Notes: a model not told the origin generated them from the sequence alone. Positions 1 through 9,213 are shown, numbered from the stretch's first letter. The stretch: 64,000 bases of DNA from Paenibacillus qinlingensis (GCF_013204845.1 NZ_JABMKY010000002.1:620001-684000), one strand, 5' to 3'. Numbers and translations: made by a program.

Positions 1-218
1 AAGTTATCGAATCCAACCCAGTCGCTGCCGAGAATCCCCTTGGAGTAGTCGATGTGTTTGAAAGCAATTACGACACCGAACATGGGCAAGTAGTTGTTTA
101 AGATTAGATACAGGACGCCAGGCACAAGCAACATAAGCAGCGCCTTGTCTTTCCTCACGTTTCGCAAGAATCGCACGAACATGTTTTGTGACTTTAGATT
201 AATGTTATTGCTTTTCAT
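1..218 (-). CDS. Sugar ABC transporter permease, LplB/YteP type (partial, 3' end outside window)
   Basis: The visible 72 codons give the N-terminus of a carbohydrate ABC transporter inner-membrane subunit. After a short basic cytoplasmic start the sequence enters a first membrane segment (LLMLLVPGVLYLILNNYLP) followed by MFGVVIAFKHIDYSKGI, which is characteristic of the LplB/YteP permeases that import oligosaccharides. The ATG at 218 is preceded by AAAGGTG. The rest of the protein lies before base 1. It sits downstream of the YesM/YesN pair on the same strand, as is usual for two-component systems that control polysaccharide uptake in Paenibacillus, but a terminator lies between them. The substrate cannot be told from this fragment. 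Confidence 0.82.
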   Translation of the reverse strand, partial: MKSNNINLKSQNMFVRFLRNVRKDKALLMLLVPGVLYLILNNYLPMFGVVIAFKHIDYSKGILGSDWVGFDN

Positions 219-344
219 GTGATGTCACACCTTTCACTTAATTCCTATACTCCTAGTATACTGTCGTTTTCTGTCTCTCTCTATCGGGTAGCGTGACTCT
301 TATCTCGATTTTATGACTGCTTTGATCCAAACACATTTCACGAA

Positions 345-373
345 AACAAAAAAAGTCTGGCATCATGCCAAAC
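345..373 (-). terminator. Rho-independent terminator after the yesN-type gene
   Basis: On the minus strand a GTTTGGCAT/ATGCCAGAC hairpin (355-373) is followed directly by a run of seven T (complement of 347-354). It lies 20 bases past the response-regulator stop codon and separates it from the downstream permease gene. Confidence 0.8.
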
Positions 374-391
374 TTTCTATAAACGCTTGCC

Positions 392-1999
392 TTATTTCAA
401 TTCTAGGTTTTGGAATCGTTTACGGAATTCCACGGGCGAGATGCCTACCTTCTTCTTAAACGCTTGTCCAAAATGCGAGTAATTCTCGTAGCCAATCTCC
501 TCGCAGATATCAACCGTTTTCAGACTCGATTCAGTCAACAGTATTTTTGCCCGATCCATTTTCGCGTTAATGATAAAGTCTATCAGAGATTGACCTGTTT
601 CCCTTTTAAATATGCGTGACAGATAAGCGGAATTCAAGTAAATGTAAGCGGCAGCCTTCTCCCGAGTCACGTCTTTTAAGTTGGATTTAATAAATAGCTT
701 TGTCTTCTCAATAATCTGAGAGCTTTCATTGCGTTGCAAATCCAGATAACGTGAGCCCGTATCGATTAATTTCTCTGCCCACGTTTTCAATTGAGAAATT
801 GAACGAATGGCATGTAATTCCCCGCTTCGTTCGCGAAGTCCTGACCACTCTTTCACCGAAAAACCGTTCTTATGTGCAACGTGATAGATCATATACACGA
901 GGGCATGATACAGTGCACTTGCCGACTCCGTATCCGCACCACCTTCCTGCATCCCGGCAAATAATTGATCTAACCGCTTTAAGAGCTCTGTTTTATTGCC
1001 TGTTTCAAAAAGAATGACCCAATCCGACCATGGGATGACGAACGGATGCTTGCTAGCATGGTTAGAGCGCTCCGATTGATCTAGCTGCTGAACAGACAGG
1101 GGATTAGACAAATTCTCCTGCTCCATCTCGATTAAACGATGGTACACCTCGGTAAGCTCTGGGAACGGAACCAAGTGCCCGATATAGCAGGAAACCGTAC
1201 AGTAAAAGTACCGACTGCAAGCATCAGCGAACGTGCGGCATGCCTCTGACAATTGCTCTATATGGGACGACCGTGCGGATGATTCATAGACAAGCGCAAA
1301 GAGAATCCCATTCTCATCTTTAATAATGTCCCCAGCGAACCCGCCTAGAAGCAGCTCGGACGCTGCGTTGCGAATCGCATACTCCAACGTGTCCTCATCG
1401 CGTAAGCTGAATTCCTTATGCCATTGCTCAATACTGATAAGAATGGGCAAGATTTGAGAATCTGTTCTTACAGGCAAATTGACCGCTTGCAAATTACTCG
1501 CATCAGGAATAATTCGACCTGACAATAGATTCTGCCAATAGCGCTCAACGACAACTGATTTCTGCCGTTCCCACAAATTGCGGTATTTCTTGCTCGTTTC
1601 CACCATTTGCGATGCATTTTTGTTTTCATTGATTTTGTCAATCGCCTTGTTCACCGTGGAGACGAGCTCTTCCGTTTTGACAGGCTTCAGTAAATATTCG
1701 AAACTTCCTAATTGCACGGCTTTTTTTGCATAGGAGAATTCCGCATGTCCAGTTAAAAAAATCGTTTCCACTTCGGGATAGTGATCATTCACCCAGGCAA
1801 TAAGCTCCAGTCCGCTCATGCCAGGCATTTCAATATCGCAAATGATTAGATCGATGGAATGCGCTTTCAATATTTCCATTGCTTCTTTACCACCCATGAC
1901 CTGATACACTTCTTCAAAGCCAAGTGCCGCAAAATCGACAGACCTCATCATGGCACGCAGCACGTAGACCTCATCATCGACGATCATCAACTTTGCCAT
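392..1999 (-). CDS. AraC-family response regulator (YesN type)
   Basis: This is the DNA-binding half of a YesM/YesN two-component system. Residues 1-120 form a receiver domain: the acidic pair is in MIVDDE, the phospho-acceptor is Asp55 in ICDIEMPG, the conserved Thr is in FLTGH and the Lys is in LLKPVK. A long linker follows, and residues from about 430 to 535 form an AraC double helix-turn-helix (AAAYIYLNSAYLSRIFKRE and the second helix near YENYSHFGQAFKK). The ATG at 1999 is chosen because GAGGATGAGG precedes it; upstream in-frame codons lack a site. The start overlaps the kinase stop by 26 bases, so the two are translationally coupled. It probably activates the adjoining sugar transporter genes. 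Confidence 0.93.
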   Translation of the reverse strand: MAKLMIVDDEVYVLRAMMRSVDFAALGFEEVYQVMGGKEAMEILKAHSIDLIICDIEMPGMSGLELIAWVNDHYPEVETIFLTGHAEFSYAKKAVQLGSFEYLLKPVKTEELVSTVNKAIDKINENKNASQMVETSKKYRNLWERQKSVVVERYWQNLLSGRIIPDASNLQAVNLPVRTDSQILPILISIEQWHKEFSLRDEDTLEYAIRNAASELLLGGFAGDIIKDENGILFALVYESSARSSHIEQLSEACRTFADACSRYFYCTVSCYIGHLVPFPELTEVYHRLIEMEQENLSNPLSVQQLDQSERSNHASKHPFVIPWSDWVILFETGNKTELLKRLDQLFAGMQEGGADTESASALYHALVYMIYHVAHKNGFSVKEWSGLRERSGELHAIRSISQLKTWAEKLIDTGSRYLDLQRNESSQIIEKTKLFIKSNLKDVTREKAAAYIYLNSAYLSRIFKRETGQSLIDFIINAKMDRAKILLTESSLKTVDICEEIGYENYSHFGQAFKKKVGISPVEFRKRFQNLELK

Positions 2000-3752
2000 T
2001 TTCCTCATCCTCCATTTCATGAAAAGCACCAATTGCCGGAATAATCAGACGTACAACGGCACCATTCGGTTCAGCTTGCAAAAAGGAAACCTCTGCTTGA
2101 TCCCCAAACGCCATCCGCATTCTTCGGTATACATTCCAGATGCCCATATGCGTCCCCGTGCCGTCTCCAAACATCTTGTCATTAAATGTTGATAAGATCG
2201 ACGGGCTAAAACCTACGCCATTATCGCGAATAAGAATTTCGATACAGTTGGGAACTTCTTGACAGATTCCCGCAGAAATCTCGATGTGAAAAGTTTTACT
2301 CCCCTCTTCCATCCCGTGAATCACTGCATTTTCCACAAATGGCTGAATCATCAGCGGAAGTATCGATATGCGAGTGAGAGGCTCTGATAGCTCAATCTGA
2401 TACGTAATTTTCTCTGGAAAACGAAGCATTTGAATTTCCAAATAGTTGCGTATGTGCCGCACTTCTTCATCCAACGTAATCGTATCCCTGTGCGATCTCG
2501 TAATAAATCGGAAATAATCGGCAAGATGCTCCGTCATCTTCTTAATCAGATCATTCTCCCCAAGCGTAGAAAGACTATTAATAATATTCAGGGAGTTTAA
2601 ATAAAAATGAGGATTAATCTGTGCTTGTAAATGCTTAAATTCCGATTGCTGCGCTTTCAGCATCTCTTCGTAAACGTTAATTTTCAAGTGGCTAATCTGA
2701 GAAATCATGTGATTAAAAGTTGTAATCAGAAAATTCAGCTCTTCTGTCTCTGCTTCCTTTACGCCGATTTCCAGATCCCCTTTCACGACACGCCGCATCC
2801 CCATAATCAAGGAATTCATGGGACCGAACAGCATTTTACGCAAATAATGAGAGTAGAAGAAAAAGATAATGATGACACCAAGCGGAATGAGATAGATGAC
2901 TCGTTGAAAAAAAGGCAGTCGCTGCAGCAACGATTTTTCAGGGATCATCGCAGCCAGGCTAAGTGGTGCCTGTTGAAAAGCCGTACTGACAAGCAGGTAA
3001 TCCTTATGGTCAACTGGGTTTTCAAAAACTTGAAAGGCTTGCGGGTTAGCAATTAGCTTACGGTTAACCGCTGTCATCGTTTCCGGTGACATCACCGATT
3101 TAGTTAACGTTTGTCCCGCCGTATCCAGTAGTATCGCCTCCCAACGTTCACCATAGTCTAATCCGCGCAGAGGTCTAATCAAATCCTCTAACAAGATAAC
3201 AGCGCCGATATAGACACCGCTATTCGCTTGCGCCAAGCGGACCAAATAATTTCTATCCCCTTGCTCAAGTACCATCCAGTTCCCGAATGTTTGTCCATCC
3301 TCCCGCTTTTTCAAGTACGCGCCCAACATCTCCCTCAGATTGTTCGTATCCGTGTAGGAGGAACGAGAGAATATAAAATCTTCTTTGTCGACGGAATAAG
3401 CGAAGAATGAATAGAAATTTTCGAACGCGCTGCTGCCGGCCGTGATTTCGTTATGAATTTTGATCTTGGCCAACGTATATTTCCCATTCGTCTCTGGATA
3501 TGAGGCCATATCAAGATAGGCAGATTGGAAATCAGGTGAAACAATCTGGCGCAATAAATAGTGCGTGATTTCCTCTAGCGTGCGATCAATCTGTGTAATA
3601 TGTATCGCGAGTACATTACTGGTAGATTGCGACACTTCCTCTCGAACAATTCTAATGGCGTAGTAGTTTTCATAATACAAAAACAGGATCAAAGGTGTAA
3701 TAATCACTAAGAAGCTGCGGATCAAACCGATACGAAGAGTTGGTTTTTTCAT
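1974..3752 (-). CDS. Sensor histidine kinase (YesM type)
   Basis: This membrane sensor kinase pairs with the downstream YesN-type regulator. A first membrane helix near residues 8-26 is followed by a large extracellular sensing region. A second helix (VIYLIPLGVIIIFFFYSHYL, near 285-305) leads into a HAMP segment. The His_kinase domain carries the phospho-accepting His in QINPHFYLNSLNIINSL, and an HATPase domain follows with the N box (PLMIQPFVENAVIHG) and DNGVGF. The ATG at 3752 follows GGGTGGAAATGAA; an ATG 15 codons upstream is less well placed. The signal sensed is probably a sugar or a transporter-binding protein, by analogy with the family. Confidence 0.92.
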   Translation of the reverse strand: MKKPTLRIGLIRSFLVIITPLILFLYYENYYAIRIVREEVSQSTSNVLAIHITQIDRTLEEITHYLLRQIVSPDFQSAYLDMASYPETNGKYTLAKIKIHNEITAGSSAFENFYSFFAYSVDKEDFIFSRSSYTDTNNLREMLGAYLKKREDGQTFGNWMVLEQGDRNYLVRLAQANSGVYIGAVILLEDLIRPLRGLDYGERWEAILLDTAGQTLTKSVMSPETMTAVNRKLIANPQAFQVFENPVDHKDYLLVSTAFQQAPLSLAAMIPEKSLLQRLPFFQRVIYLIPLGVIIIFFFYSHYLRKMLFGPMNSLIMGMRRVVKGDLEIGVKEAETEELNFLITTFNHMISQISHLKINVYEEMLKAQQSEFKHLQAQINPHFYLNSLNIINSLSTLGENDLIKKMTEHLADYFRFITRSHRDTITLDEEVRHIRNYLEIQMLRFPEKITYQIELSEPLTRISILPLMIQPFVENAVIHGMEEGSKTFHIEISAGICQEVPNCIEILIRDNGVGFSPSILSTFNDKMFGDGTGTHMGIWNVYRRMRMAFGDQAEVSFLQAEPNGAVVRLIIPAIGAFHEMEDEENGKVDDRR

Positions 3753-3787
3753 TTCATTTCCACCCGCCATGAACATCAGGATATAAA

Positions 3788-3815
3788 AATAAGGCACCCC
3801 GTCATGAGCACCTTA
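3788..3815 (-). terminator. Probable terminator after the histidine phosphatase gene
   Basis: On the minus strand TAAGGTGC pairs with GTGCCTTA (two G-T wobbles) around a 10-base loop, followed by ATTTTTATAT. It lies between the phosphatase stop (3881) and the kinase start (3752). Confidence 0.55.
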
Positions 3816-3880
3816 CTTTCTTCGATATGATCATAACACGCACTTCAGGTTCAACGTCAAGTACTATTCCACTAGAATAC

Positions 3881-4462
3881 TTATTCAAAACCATCTAAAT
3901 GCGCTATACAATTGTATTGTAAGCATTCCCAACGGCTCTCATTGTGACGAATTTTCGTAACCGAAGTGTTATGCAAATGTTCCTCAATATCTTCATGTGG
4001 AATCAAATCCATTAGAGTCAGACTAAGTAAGGCACCATGACTAACGATTAAGACCTTCTGATTCGGATGCCTCTCGATCACTTCTTGGATGAAACTCACA
4101 CCGCGAGCCGCAATTTGTTGATGGGTTTCGACCCCTAAATCCAATTTGGACCAGTCTTCTCCCCATTTTGCCACACGTTCCTCCAGTGTTGTCCCTTCAA
4201 TCTCACCGCAATACATTTCTCTTAATCGCTGATCCGTGTAAACTTCCAGTTGCTTCACATTGCCAATGTATGCTGCTGTTTCACGAGCACGCCCTAAATC
4301 GCTAGCATAGAGAATATCCCAATCCTCATCTTTCATTCGTTGGGATAATAAGTCAGCTTGTTTGCGACCAAGTTCATTGAGTGGAACATCCGTTTGTCCT
4401 TGTATGCGTCGTTCCGTGTTCCAATCTGTTAACCCGTGTCGTATGAGTCCAATAACTGTCAT
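3881..4462 (-). CDS. Histidine phosphatase family protein (phosphoglycerate-mutase-like)
   Basis: A 193-residue cytoplasmic enzyme of the branch-1 histidine phosphatase superfamily. The RHG motif with the phospho-accepting His9 is in LIRHGLTDWN. The acidic proton donor lies in MYCGEIEGT, and the second catalytic His is in VLIVSHGALLSL. Length and motif order fit the GpmB/CobC/YhfR group, whose members dephosphorylate diverse small phosphorylated substrates. The sequence does not identify a substrate. Its start lies 6 bases after the stop of the zinc-ribbon gene, which suggests co-transcription. Confidence 0.88.
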   Translation of the reverse strand: MTVIGLIRHGLTDWNTERRIQGQTDVPLNELGRKQADLLSQRMKDEDWDILYASDLGRARETAAYIGNVKQLEVYTDQRLREMYCGEIEGTTLEERVAKWGEDWSKLDLGVETHQQIAARGVSFIQEVIERHPNQKVLIVSHGALLSLTLMDLIPHEDIEEHLHNTSVTKIRHNESRWECLQYNCIAHLDGFE

Positions 4463-4468
4463 CCAATT

Positions 4469-4859
4469 TCATCCTCCAAATAATACATCTAGTATCGTAC
4501 CTAATGAGCCCGCTTTCTTACCTTGTAACACATTCGGATCATACATGTCTACGTATCCACAATGCAAGCAAGAGACCGCTAAGAAATGTTGATGCTGAAT
4601 ATCGAACATTTTACTTAAACCTGTCCCCGTCATCGCTATTTCTTTGATCTGACACTCTGTGTGCTTACATTTGCAGCACTTGTATTGGTTAGAAATCCGC
4701 TCTTCCAGACTTAGCGTGTCAGACTCTTCATATTCGGTTAAAGCTTCAACATCACTTTCTTCTCCATTTGAATTCAAATGGTACGTGATCCTGCTTGCAA
4801 GCAGGACAAACATCCTCAACCAACTGTACTTGTTCATGACACCAAGGACATTCTATCAT
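4469..4859 (-). pseudogene. Zinc-ribbon protein gene interrupted by a frameshift
   Basis: The true start is the ATG at 4859, preceded by GAGAGGAG. It opens a frame with a classic zinc ribbon (CPWC at residues 4-7 and CPAC at 18-21) that stops at TGA 4752-4754 after 35 residues. The continuation lies in the +1 frame from about 4770 down to 4469. It encodes an acidic linker, a second ribbon (CCKC and CLHC) and the conserved-looking end GTILDVLFGG. A longer open frame from the ATG at 4837 only covers the shifted part and begins out of frame inside the first ribbon. One extra base (or loss of two) in the stretch 4755-4771 explains the break. A sequencing error or programmed shift cannot be excluded. 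The family is a small putative nucleic-acid-binding protein of Bacilli with unknown role. Confidence 0.75.
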
Positions 4860-4934
4860 GGTTAGTCTCCTCTCAGGAACATCTTTTACTATTCCATATG
4901 TATGTTCATTTCCCTTCCCTTCGTCGAAAATGAC

Positions 4935-4964
4935 AAAAAATAGCTGGAAAACTTCCAGCTATTT
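4935..4964 (-). terminator. Terminator after the first Gfo/Idh/MocA gene
   Basis: AAATAGCTGGAA pairs with TTCCAGCTATTT around a short loop and is followed on the minus strand by a T run ending in GTC. It lies 12 bases past the stop of the oxidoreductase gene. Confidence 0.85.
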
Positions 4965-4975
4965 CTCATTTCTTC

Positions 4976-5962
4976 CTATAGAAATTGTTCCACGCCAGTT
5001 TCGGCTGATCGATATACAGCCTCAAGCGCGGCTATGACGCCTCGCGCATATTCGGGTGGACAACTCGTTTCACTTTTCGCCTCAATTGCGATTAACAGAT
5101 CCTTATACTGTAACTGGAAAGGAGTATCCATTGGTGGCACGTCCACCTGTTCATACACACCGCCACGACTGATCCATAAACTTACTCCAGTAGCCAGCTT
5201 CAACATCCCTAATGTACCAATGATTTCTGTTTCATTCCGAGTAGCCCCTGGATAGCCAGACTGGGCAATTGACGCGGGCAGCCCCGAAGCTAGCTCCATA
5301 TAGATGATGCCGCTTCCTTCAACATTTCCTCGTTTGCCATGATGACTTACTGCGGCGCTTACTTTGCGTACAGAACTGTCCATCAACCATTGAATCTTAT
5401 CGATCGAATGTGTGCCTAAATTAGCAAGGATGCCTCCACCTGATTTATCTTTTTCCAGAAACCATTGCGGCCTTACATCTTGGAAGTAATTCAGATGCCG
5501 GACATCATTAATCATGACAATCTCACCTAGCTCGCCACTTTCAATGATCTTCTTAGCATAAATATTCTCAGCCATATAATGCTGTGTATGTCCGATTAAG
5601 ATGCGAATATCCGCTTTGTTCGCGGCATCCATAATGTCATCACATTCTGCAACGTTCAGGGCCATTGGCTTCTCCAGCATCAAATGGCAACCATGCTCAG
5701 CAGCGAAAATAGCCGTCTCTCTATGTAGAAAATGTGGCAGCGCAATGACCACAACATCCGGTCGTTCTTGCCGAATAAGCTCTTTATAATCACTATAAGC
5801 TCTAATACCGTAGGTCACTGCAATAGCTTCGGCTCTCTCTAGTTGAATATCCGCAACAGCACAAGCTACAAACCCATCCGTACTGCGAATCGCATCAAAA
5901 TGCTGACCAGCTATAGCCCCAGCTCCTAGAACAGCTACCTTTAATTCTGCTTTTTCCATCAT
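4976..5962 (-). CDS. Gfo/Idh/MocA family oxidoreductase
   Basis: A 328-residue NAD(P)-dependent sugar or inositol dehydrogenase-like protein. The N-terminal Rossmann fold has the dinucleotide loop VLGAGAIAGQHF (about residues 10-21), and the family EKP motif is in MLEKPMALN. The C-terminal half is the alpha/beta substrate domain, with the usual His-containing stretch ANLGTHSIDKI. The ATG at 5962 follows GGAGAGGATTACA. It lies 34 bases after a second Gfo/Idh gene on the same strand, so both probably act in one sugar-acid or inositol-like pathway. The substrate is unknown. Confidence 0.9.
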   Translation of the reverse strand: MMEKAELKVAVLGAGAIAGQHFDAIRSTDGFVACAVADIQLERAEAIAVTYGIRAYSDYKELIRQERPDVVVIALPHFLHRETAIFAAEHGCHLMLEKPMALNVAECDDIMDAANKADIRILIGHTQHYMAENIYAKKIIESGELGEIVMINDVRHLNYFQDVRPQWFLEKDKSGGGILANLGTHSIDKIQWLMDSSVRKVSAAVSHHGKRGNVEGSGIIYMELASGLPASIAQSGYPGATRNETEIIGTLGMLKLATGVSLWISRGGVYEQVDVPPMDTPFQLQYKDLLIAIEAKSETSCPPEYARGVIAALEAVYRSAETGVEQFL

Positions 5963-5996
5963 TGTAATCCTCTCCTTAACTCCTACACAATTACTA

Positions 5997-6905
5997 CTAT
6001 AAGTTCACTGTTAGTCCTGTTTCCCGACTCTCATTAGCCGCTTCCATAAAACGAATGATTTGTAGTGTCTCTTCCTGATCGATATCTGGAGTTGCACTCC
6101 CAAACATTGTCATAATTTTCTCCAAGAGACTCGCATAGTACGGTTTCGGGTGTTTGTTGACATCAACAAATTGCGTATGTGATTCTCGATGCAGAAGTGC
6201 ACCAAATTGTCCGTTGCCCCTACGATTGCCACGTATGGTACCAATAACGCCATTGTCCCATACGCCAGTTATCAGATCATGATCTTCTGTTGTAGCAGCA
6301 GTCACGTGAAGACAGCCCTTGCCAAGCGCTCTAAAAAGCATTTCAACCGTATGCACACCATACCAAAACAGCCCAGGCTGTGTCGGTTGTAACGCCAGAG
6401 GACCGTAGCAGTCCATCCCAATAATGTTACTAGTAGTATCTGATTCTTCTAAGGCTATCGTCAACTCCTCTGCGTATCTTAACGAGGAGCAACTCATGAT
6501 AGGAATATTATTTTCTTGCGCGATAGCGAAAATTTCACTAGCTTCGGCAGAAGATACGGTCATAGGTTTATCGATAAAAATAGGCCGACGATAGGACGCT
6601 ACACGGCGGAACTGCTCCAAATGAATTCGGCCATCCACGGATGTCATCAGAATGCCATCGCAATTCGCTGCTACTTCTTCTGGTGAGTCGACAATTTCAA
6701 CTCCTCCTTCGCGAAGCTGAGCAGTAAACTTTTCAATCCGGGAATAACTCATCTCAAAATCAGGAGAACCACCAGGATAAGCAATGGTGACCTTACCGCC
6801 AGCAACATGAAAAGGATGATCCTTATCATTTAACAAATGTGTAAATGTAGGTGCATGCGAGGAATCAATGCCAATGATACCGATTCGAAATGTAGACTGA
6901 TTCAT
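5997..6905 (-). CDS. Gfo/Idh/MocA family protein, divergent
   Basis: A 302-residue Rossmann-fold oxidoreductase-like protein. The start chosen is the ATG at 6905, which has GGAGG ten bases upstream; the frame is open a further 33 codons without support. The N-terminus reads FRIGIIGIDSSHAPTF, so the usual GxGxxG loop is altered. The EKP motif is changed to DKP (IFIDKPMTVSS). These changes match a branch of the family that opens with GIIGxDSSH. It precedes the canonical oxidoreductase in a probable two-gene operon. It may be a second enzyme or a regulatory partner of the same pathway. Confidence 0.82.
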   Translation of the reverse strand: MNQSTFRIGIIGIDSSHAPTFTHLLNDKDHPFHVAGGKVTIAYPGGSPDFEMSYSRIEKFTAQLREGGVEIVDSPEEVAANCDGILMTSVDGRIHLEQFRRVASYRRPIFIDKPMTVSSAEASEIFAIAQENNIPIMSCSSLRYAEELTIALEESDTTSNIIGMDCYGPLALQPTQPGLFWYGVHTVEMLFRALGKGCLHVTAATTEDHDLITGVWDNGVIGTIRGNRRGNGQFGALLHRESHTQFVDVNKHPKPYYASLLEKIMTMFGSATPDIDQEETLQIIRFMEAANESRETGLTVNL

Positions 6906-7123
6906 AAATGGAACAACCTCCAATACAGAATAAATGAATTTGTACGTTAATCTGTGATCCGCTTGATCCAGTATCTCTTCACTTTCATCATAATGAACTT
7001 CCACATAAGAGACAAGTCTTTTAATAGACTATAAAGATATTTCACATCAGTGCTTAACATGAAAAATAAGCCCCCCCATTAGGGAAGCTATATCTCATTT
7101 GCCATTGCTGATCACACTCAGCA

Positions 7124-7906
7124 TCAACCAATAAATTGTGTAAGTACGTAATTAAAGCGATCTCTTTCCTCCCAGAATCCACCATGCCCGCTGTAATGAA
7201 ACGGGATAAGCTGCGAATTTGGAATTCGTTTATTTATCTCGACCGCTTGTTGGTAAGGAATTACTTTGTCATGAATCCCGTGAACAATCAAAGTAGATAC
7301 TTCAATTCGACCTAGATCTCCTGCCACATTCTCATCTCTCAACAATCGAATGACTGCCGCGGTTGACCAGCTGGCTGCTTGTAAGCCCATTTGAAAGAAC
7401 CAATCTGAGAATCGCTCCGTGATATACTGAAAGAAGAATGTATCCGTTACATTTTGCAGCATATTAGCGCGATCGTTGGCGTTCGCTTGCAAAAATTTCG
7501 CTGCCGCTTCGTTCGTTAAGCCGGTTGGGGCAGCGGCGTCAATCAGCACAAGCTTCGCTACACCTTGGCCGTGATGTCTGGCCATATAACGGATCGCGAT
7601 AGCTCCGCCTGTTGAATGTCCTGCAAGTGTAATCCCTTCCAGCTTTAACGCCTGAATCACGGCATGCAAGTCATCTGCGAGACGATCGTACGTATAGCCG
7701 TCCATCGGTTTATCCGATTGTCCGAATCCACGCCAATCCATACCAATACAGCGATACCCCAAACCTGGAAGCACATTAAACTGATACTCGAATTGTGTAT
7801 GCGACAAAGGCCACCCATGAATAAACAGGATGGTCTTCGTCCCTTTTGGATTTACATCTTCGATAAATAATTTCACACCATTTTCCACTTGAACATAGTA
7901 TCCCAA
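7124..7906 (-). CDS. Alpha/beta hydrolase
   Basis: A 260-residue serine hydrolase of the alpha/beta fold. It has the oxyanion-hole motif FIHGWPLSH, the nucleophile elbow LAGHSTGGAIA, an acidic residue after the lid near GIHDKVIP, and the catalytic His in HYSGHGGFWEE. The best start is a TTG at 7906: GGAGG at 7915-7919 lies eight bases upstream, inside the longer frame that opens with GTG at 7933. Related enzymes include haloperoxidase-like hydrolases and esterases. The substrate is unknown. It appears monocistronic. Confidence 0.87.
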   Translation of the reverse strand: MGYYVQVENGVKLFIEDVNPKGTKTILFIHGWPLSHTQFEYQFNVLPGLGYRCIGMDWRGFGQSDKPMDGYTYDRLADDLHAVIQALKLEGITLAGHSTGGAIAIRYMARHHGQGVAKLVLIDAAAPTGLTNEAAAKFLQANANDRANMLQNVTDTFFFQYITERFSDWFFQMGLQAASWSTAAVIRLLRDENVAGDLGRIEVSTLIVHGIHDKVIPYQQAVEINKRIPNSQLIPFHYSGHGGFWEERDRFNYVLTQFIG

Positions 7907-7997
7907 GTTTGACGCCTCCGTTATGGAAATCACTTCTGTCCAATACGATATTCAACTAGGCAAATATCGGTGTCAATGTGCTTAGCTTTGTGCAGAA

Positions 7998-8174
7998 TTA
8001 TTCCTCTTTCTGATGATTCGTGTAGACCCCAATGACAGAAAGAAGCGCAGCAACACCATTAGCAATGGCATTCGCTGTTTCATCTGTAATAATATCCATG
8101 CCAAATGCATCCAAAATCAGTTTGGCCGCACCTAATAAACCTAGCGCTAATGTGTAATAGTTGATTGTTTTCAT
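7998..8174 (-). CDS. Small holin-like membrane protein
   Basis: A 58-residue peptide with two hydrophobic stretches (YYTLALGLLGAAKLILDAFG and ANAIANGVAALLSVIGVY) separated by an acidic turn, and a charged tail (NHQKEE). The layout is that of short phage-type holins, and chromosomal copies are common in Paenibacillus. No lysin or phage gene is adjacent, so a phage role is not supported. The ATG at 8174 follows GGTGGTGAGAG; a GTG four codons upstream is possible. Confidence 0.6.
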   Translation of the reverse strand: MKTINYYTLALGLLGAAKLILDAFGMDIITDETANAIANGVAALLSVIGVYTNHQKEE

Positions 8175-8265
8175 ATCTCTCACCACCCGTCTATTAGAGG
8201 ATGCTATATCCTATGTGAGAGAGTACGAGCTTGCACAGTTCGAATACAGGGGGTTAAAAGCACAA

Positions 8266-8302
8266 AAAAATGCTGCCATCATTGAAAGATGGCAGCATTT
8301 GA
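8266..8302 (-). terminator. Terminator after the SLH protein gene
   Basis: A perfect 13-bp stem, AAATGCTGCCATC (8268-8280) against GATGGCAGCATTT (8288-8300), encloses a 7-base loop. On the minus strand it ends in a T run, six bases past the SLH gene stop. Confidence 0.88.
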
Positions 8303-8307
8303 ACCTC

Positions 8308-9213
8308 TTATTTTAGTCCGCTTAGTTCAGCCTTCACTTCATACTTCGAAGACACATAGGTTTCTGCCTTTGCTTCTGTCATGACTTGTGCGTACATCAT
8401 GTCAGGTTGCGGCTCTGTCAACGAATACTTCACAATCGCTTGACCACCCGATTCAAACTGGATGCTATCAATGCTAATACCATAGCCAGGATTCGGCTTG
8501 ATACCTCTGGAAAGTGTCACTTTGTTCACATCATCGTTCACTTTTTCAATCGATACTGTGACTTCTTCTACTTGTGGTGGTTTCTGCACATGCGCCTCTA
8601 GCACACGAATGGCATTGTACAGCCAAGTCGCGGCTTCTCCTCTTGTTAGCTCACTTTTGGGATTGAAGTTGCCATTCCCATCCAGAGCGGTAATTTTATA
8701 TAGCAATAACCTTTGAATCGTACCTTGATAATCCACGGTAAGCTGATCTTCATCTTTGATTTGGATATACATTTTCACTAATGGAAATTGACCCTTGGTT
8801 TCAAGCGCTTTAACCAATAGATTCCCGAATTGTTCGCGAGTAATCGTTGCATTCGGATTCACATCCTTCGGGATGTCCAGGTTGTGGTAATGCGCAATAA
8901 TGAACGCATCTGCATACCAAGCATCATTCGGGATATTCGAATAGCTATCAGATGCTAAGGGTTGCTTAATAAATCGCAAATTATCCAAGTTAAGATTCAG
9001 ACCTTTGACGATCATTTGAACACTTTGTGCATAGCTGATTTTACCCTTCGGCACAAAATGCTCATTATCAAAACCACTCACAATACCTCGATCTTTTAGT
9101 GCTAGAACGGCTGTTGCTTGTCCCTCTTCTAAGTCTGAGAATGCGTATGCGGAACCAAATGTCAAACTACTGCCCAAAAGAAGGGTTAAACTGAATGCTG
9201 CTATTTTTTTCAT
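8308..9213 (-). CDS. S-layer homology (SLH) domain protein with PrcB-like C-terminus
   Basis: A 301-residue secreted cell-wall protein. Residues 1-24 are a signal peptide ending in SAYA. Three SLH repeats follow, starting near FSDLEEGQATAVLAL, YSNIPNDAWYADAFI and the stretch before NFNPKSELTRGEAATWLY. They anchor proteins to pyruvylated secondary cell-wall polymer. The last 90 residues (PNPGYGISIDSIQFESGG to the end) resemble the PrcB C-terminal fold. An acidic linker joins the two parts. The role is probably surface-associated. It has its own terminator and no obvious operon partner. Confidence 0.88.
   Translation of the reverse strand: MKKIAAFSLTLLLGSSLTFGSAYAFSDLEEGQATAVLALKDRGIVSGFDNEHFVPKGKISYAQSVQMIVKGLNLNLDNLRFIKQPLASDSYSNIPNDAWYADAFIIAHYHNLDIPKDVNPNATITREQFGNLLVKALETKGQFPLVKMYIQIKDEDQLTVDYQGTIQRLLLYKITALDGNGNFNPKSELTRGEAATWLYNAIRVLEAHVQKPPQVEEVTVSIEKVNDDVNKVTLSRGIKPNPGYGISIDSIQFESGGQAIVKYSLTEPQPDMMYAQVMTEAKAETYVSSKYEVKAELSGLK

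Noticed and set aside
4755..4771. Programmed +1 frameshifting in the zinc-ribbon gene
   Set aside because: No recognised slippery codon or stimulatory element of the prfB type is present. A simple mutation or sequencing error is more likely.
4469..4837. A stand-alone 122-residue protein starting at the ATG at 4837
   Set aside because: Its first 25 residues are an out-of-frame reading of the zinc-ribbon start at 4859, which has the good ribosome site. The gene is better read as frameshifted.
7998..8174. A prophage marked by the holin-like peptide
   Set aside because: No lysin, integrase, portal or tail gene lies near it. Single holin-like genes are common on such chromosomes.
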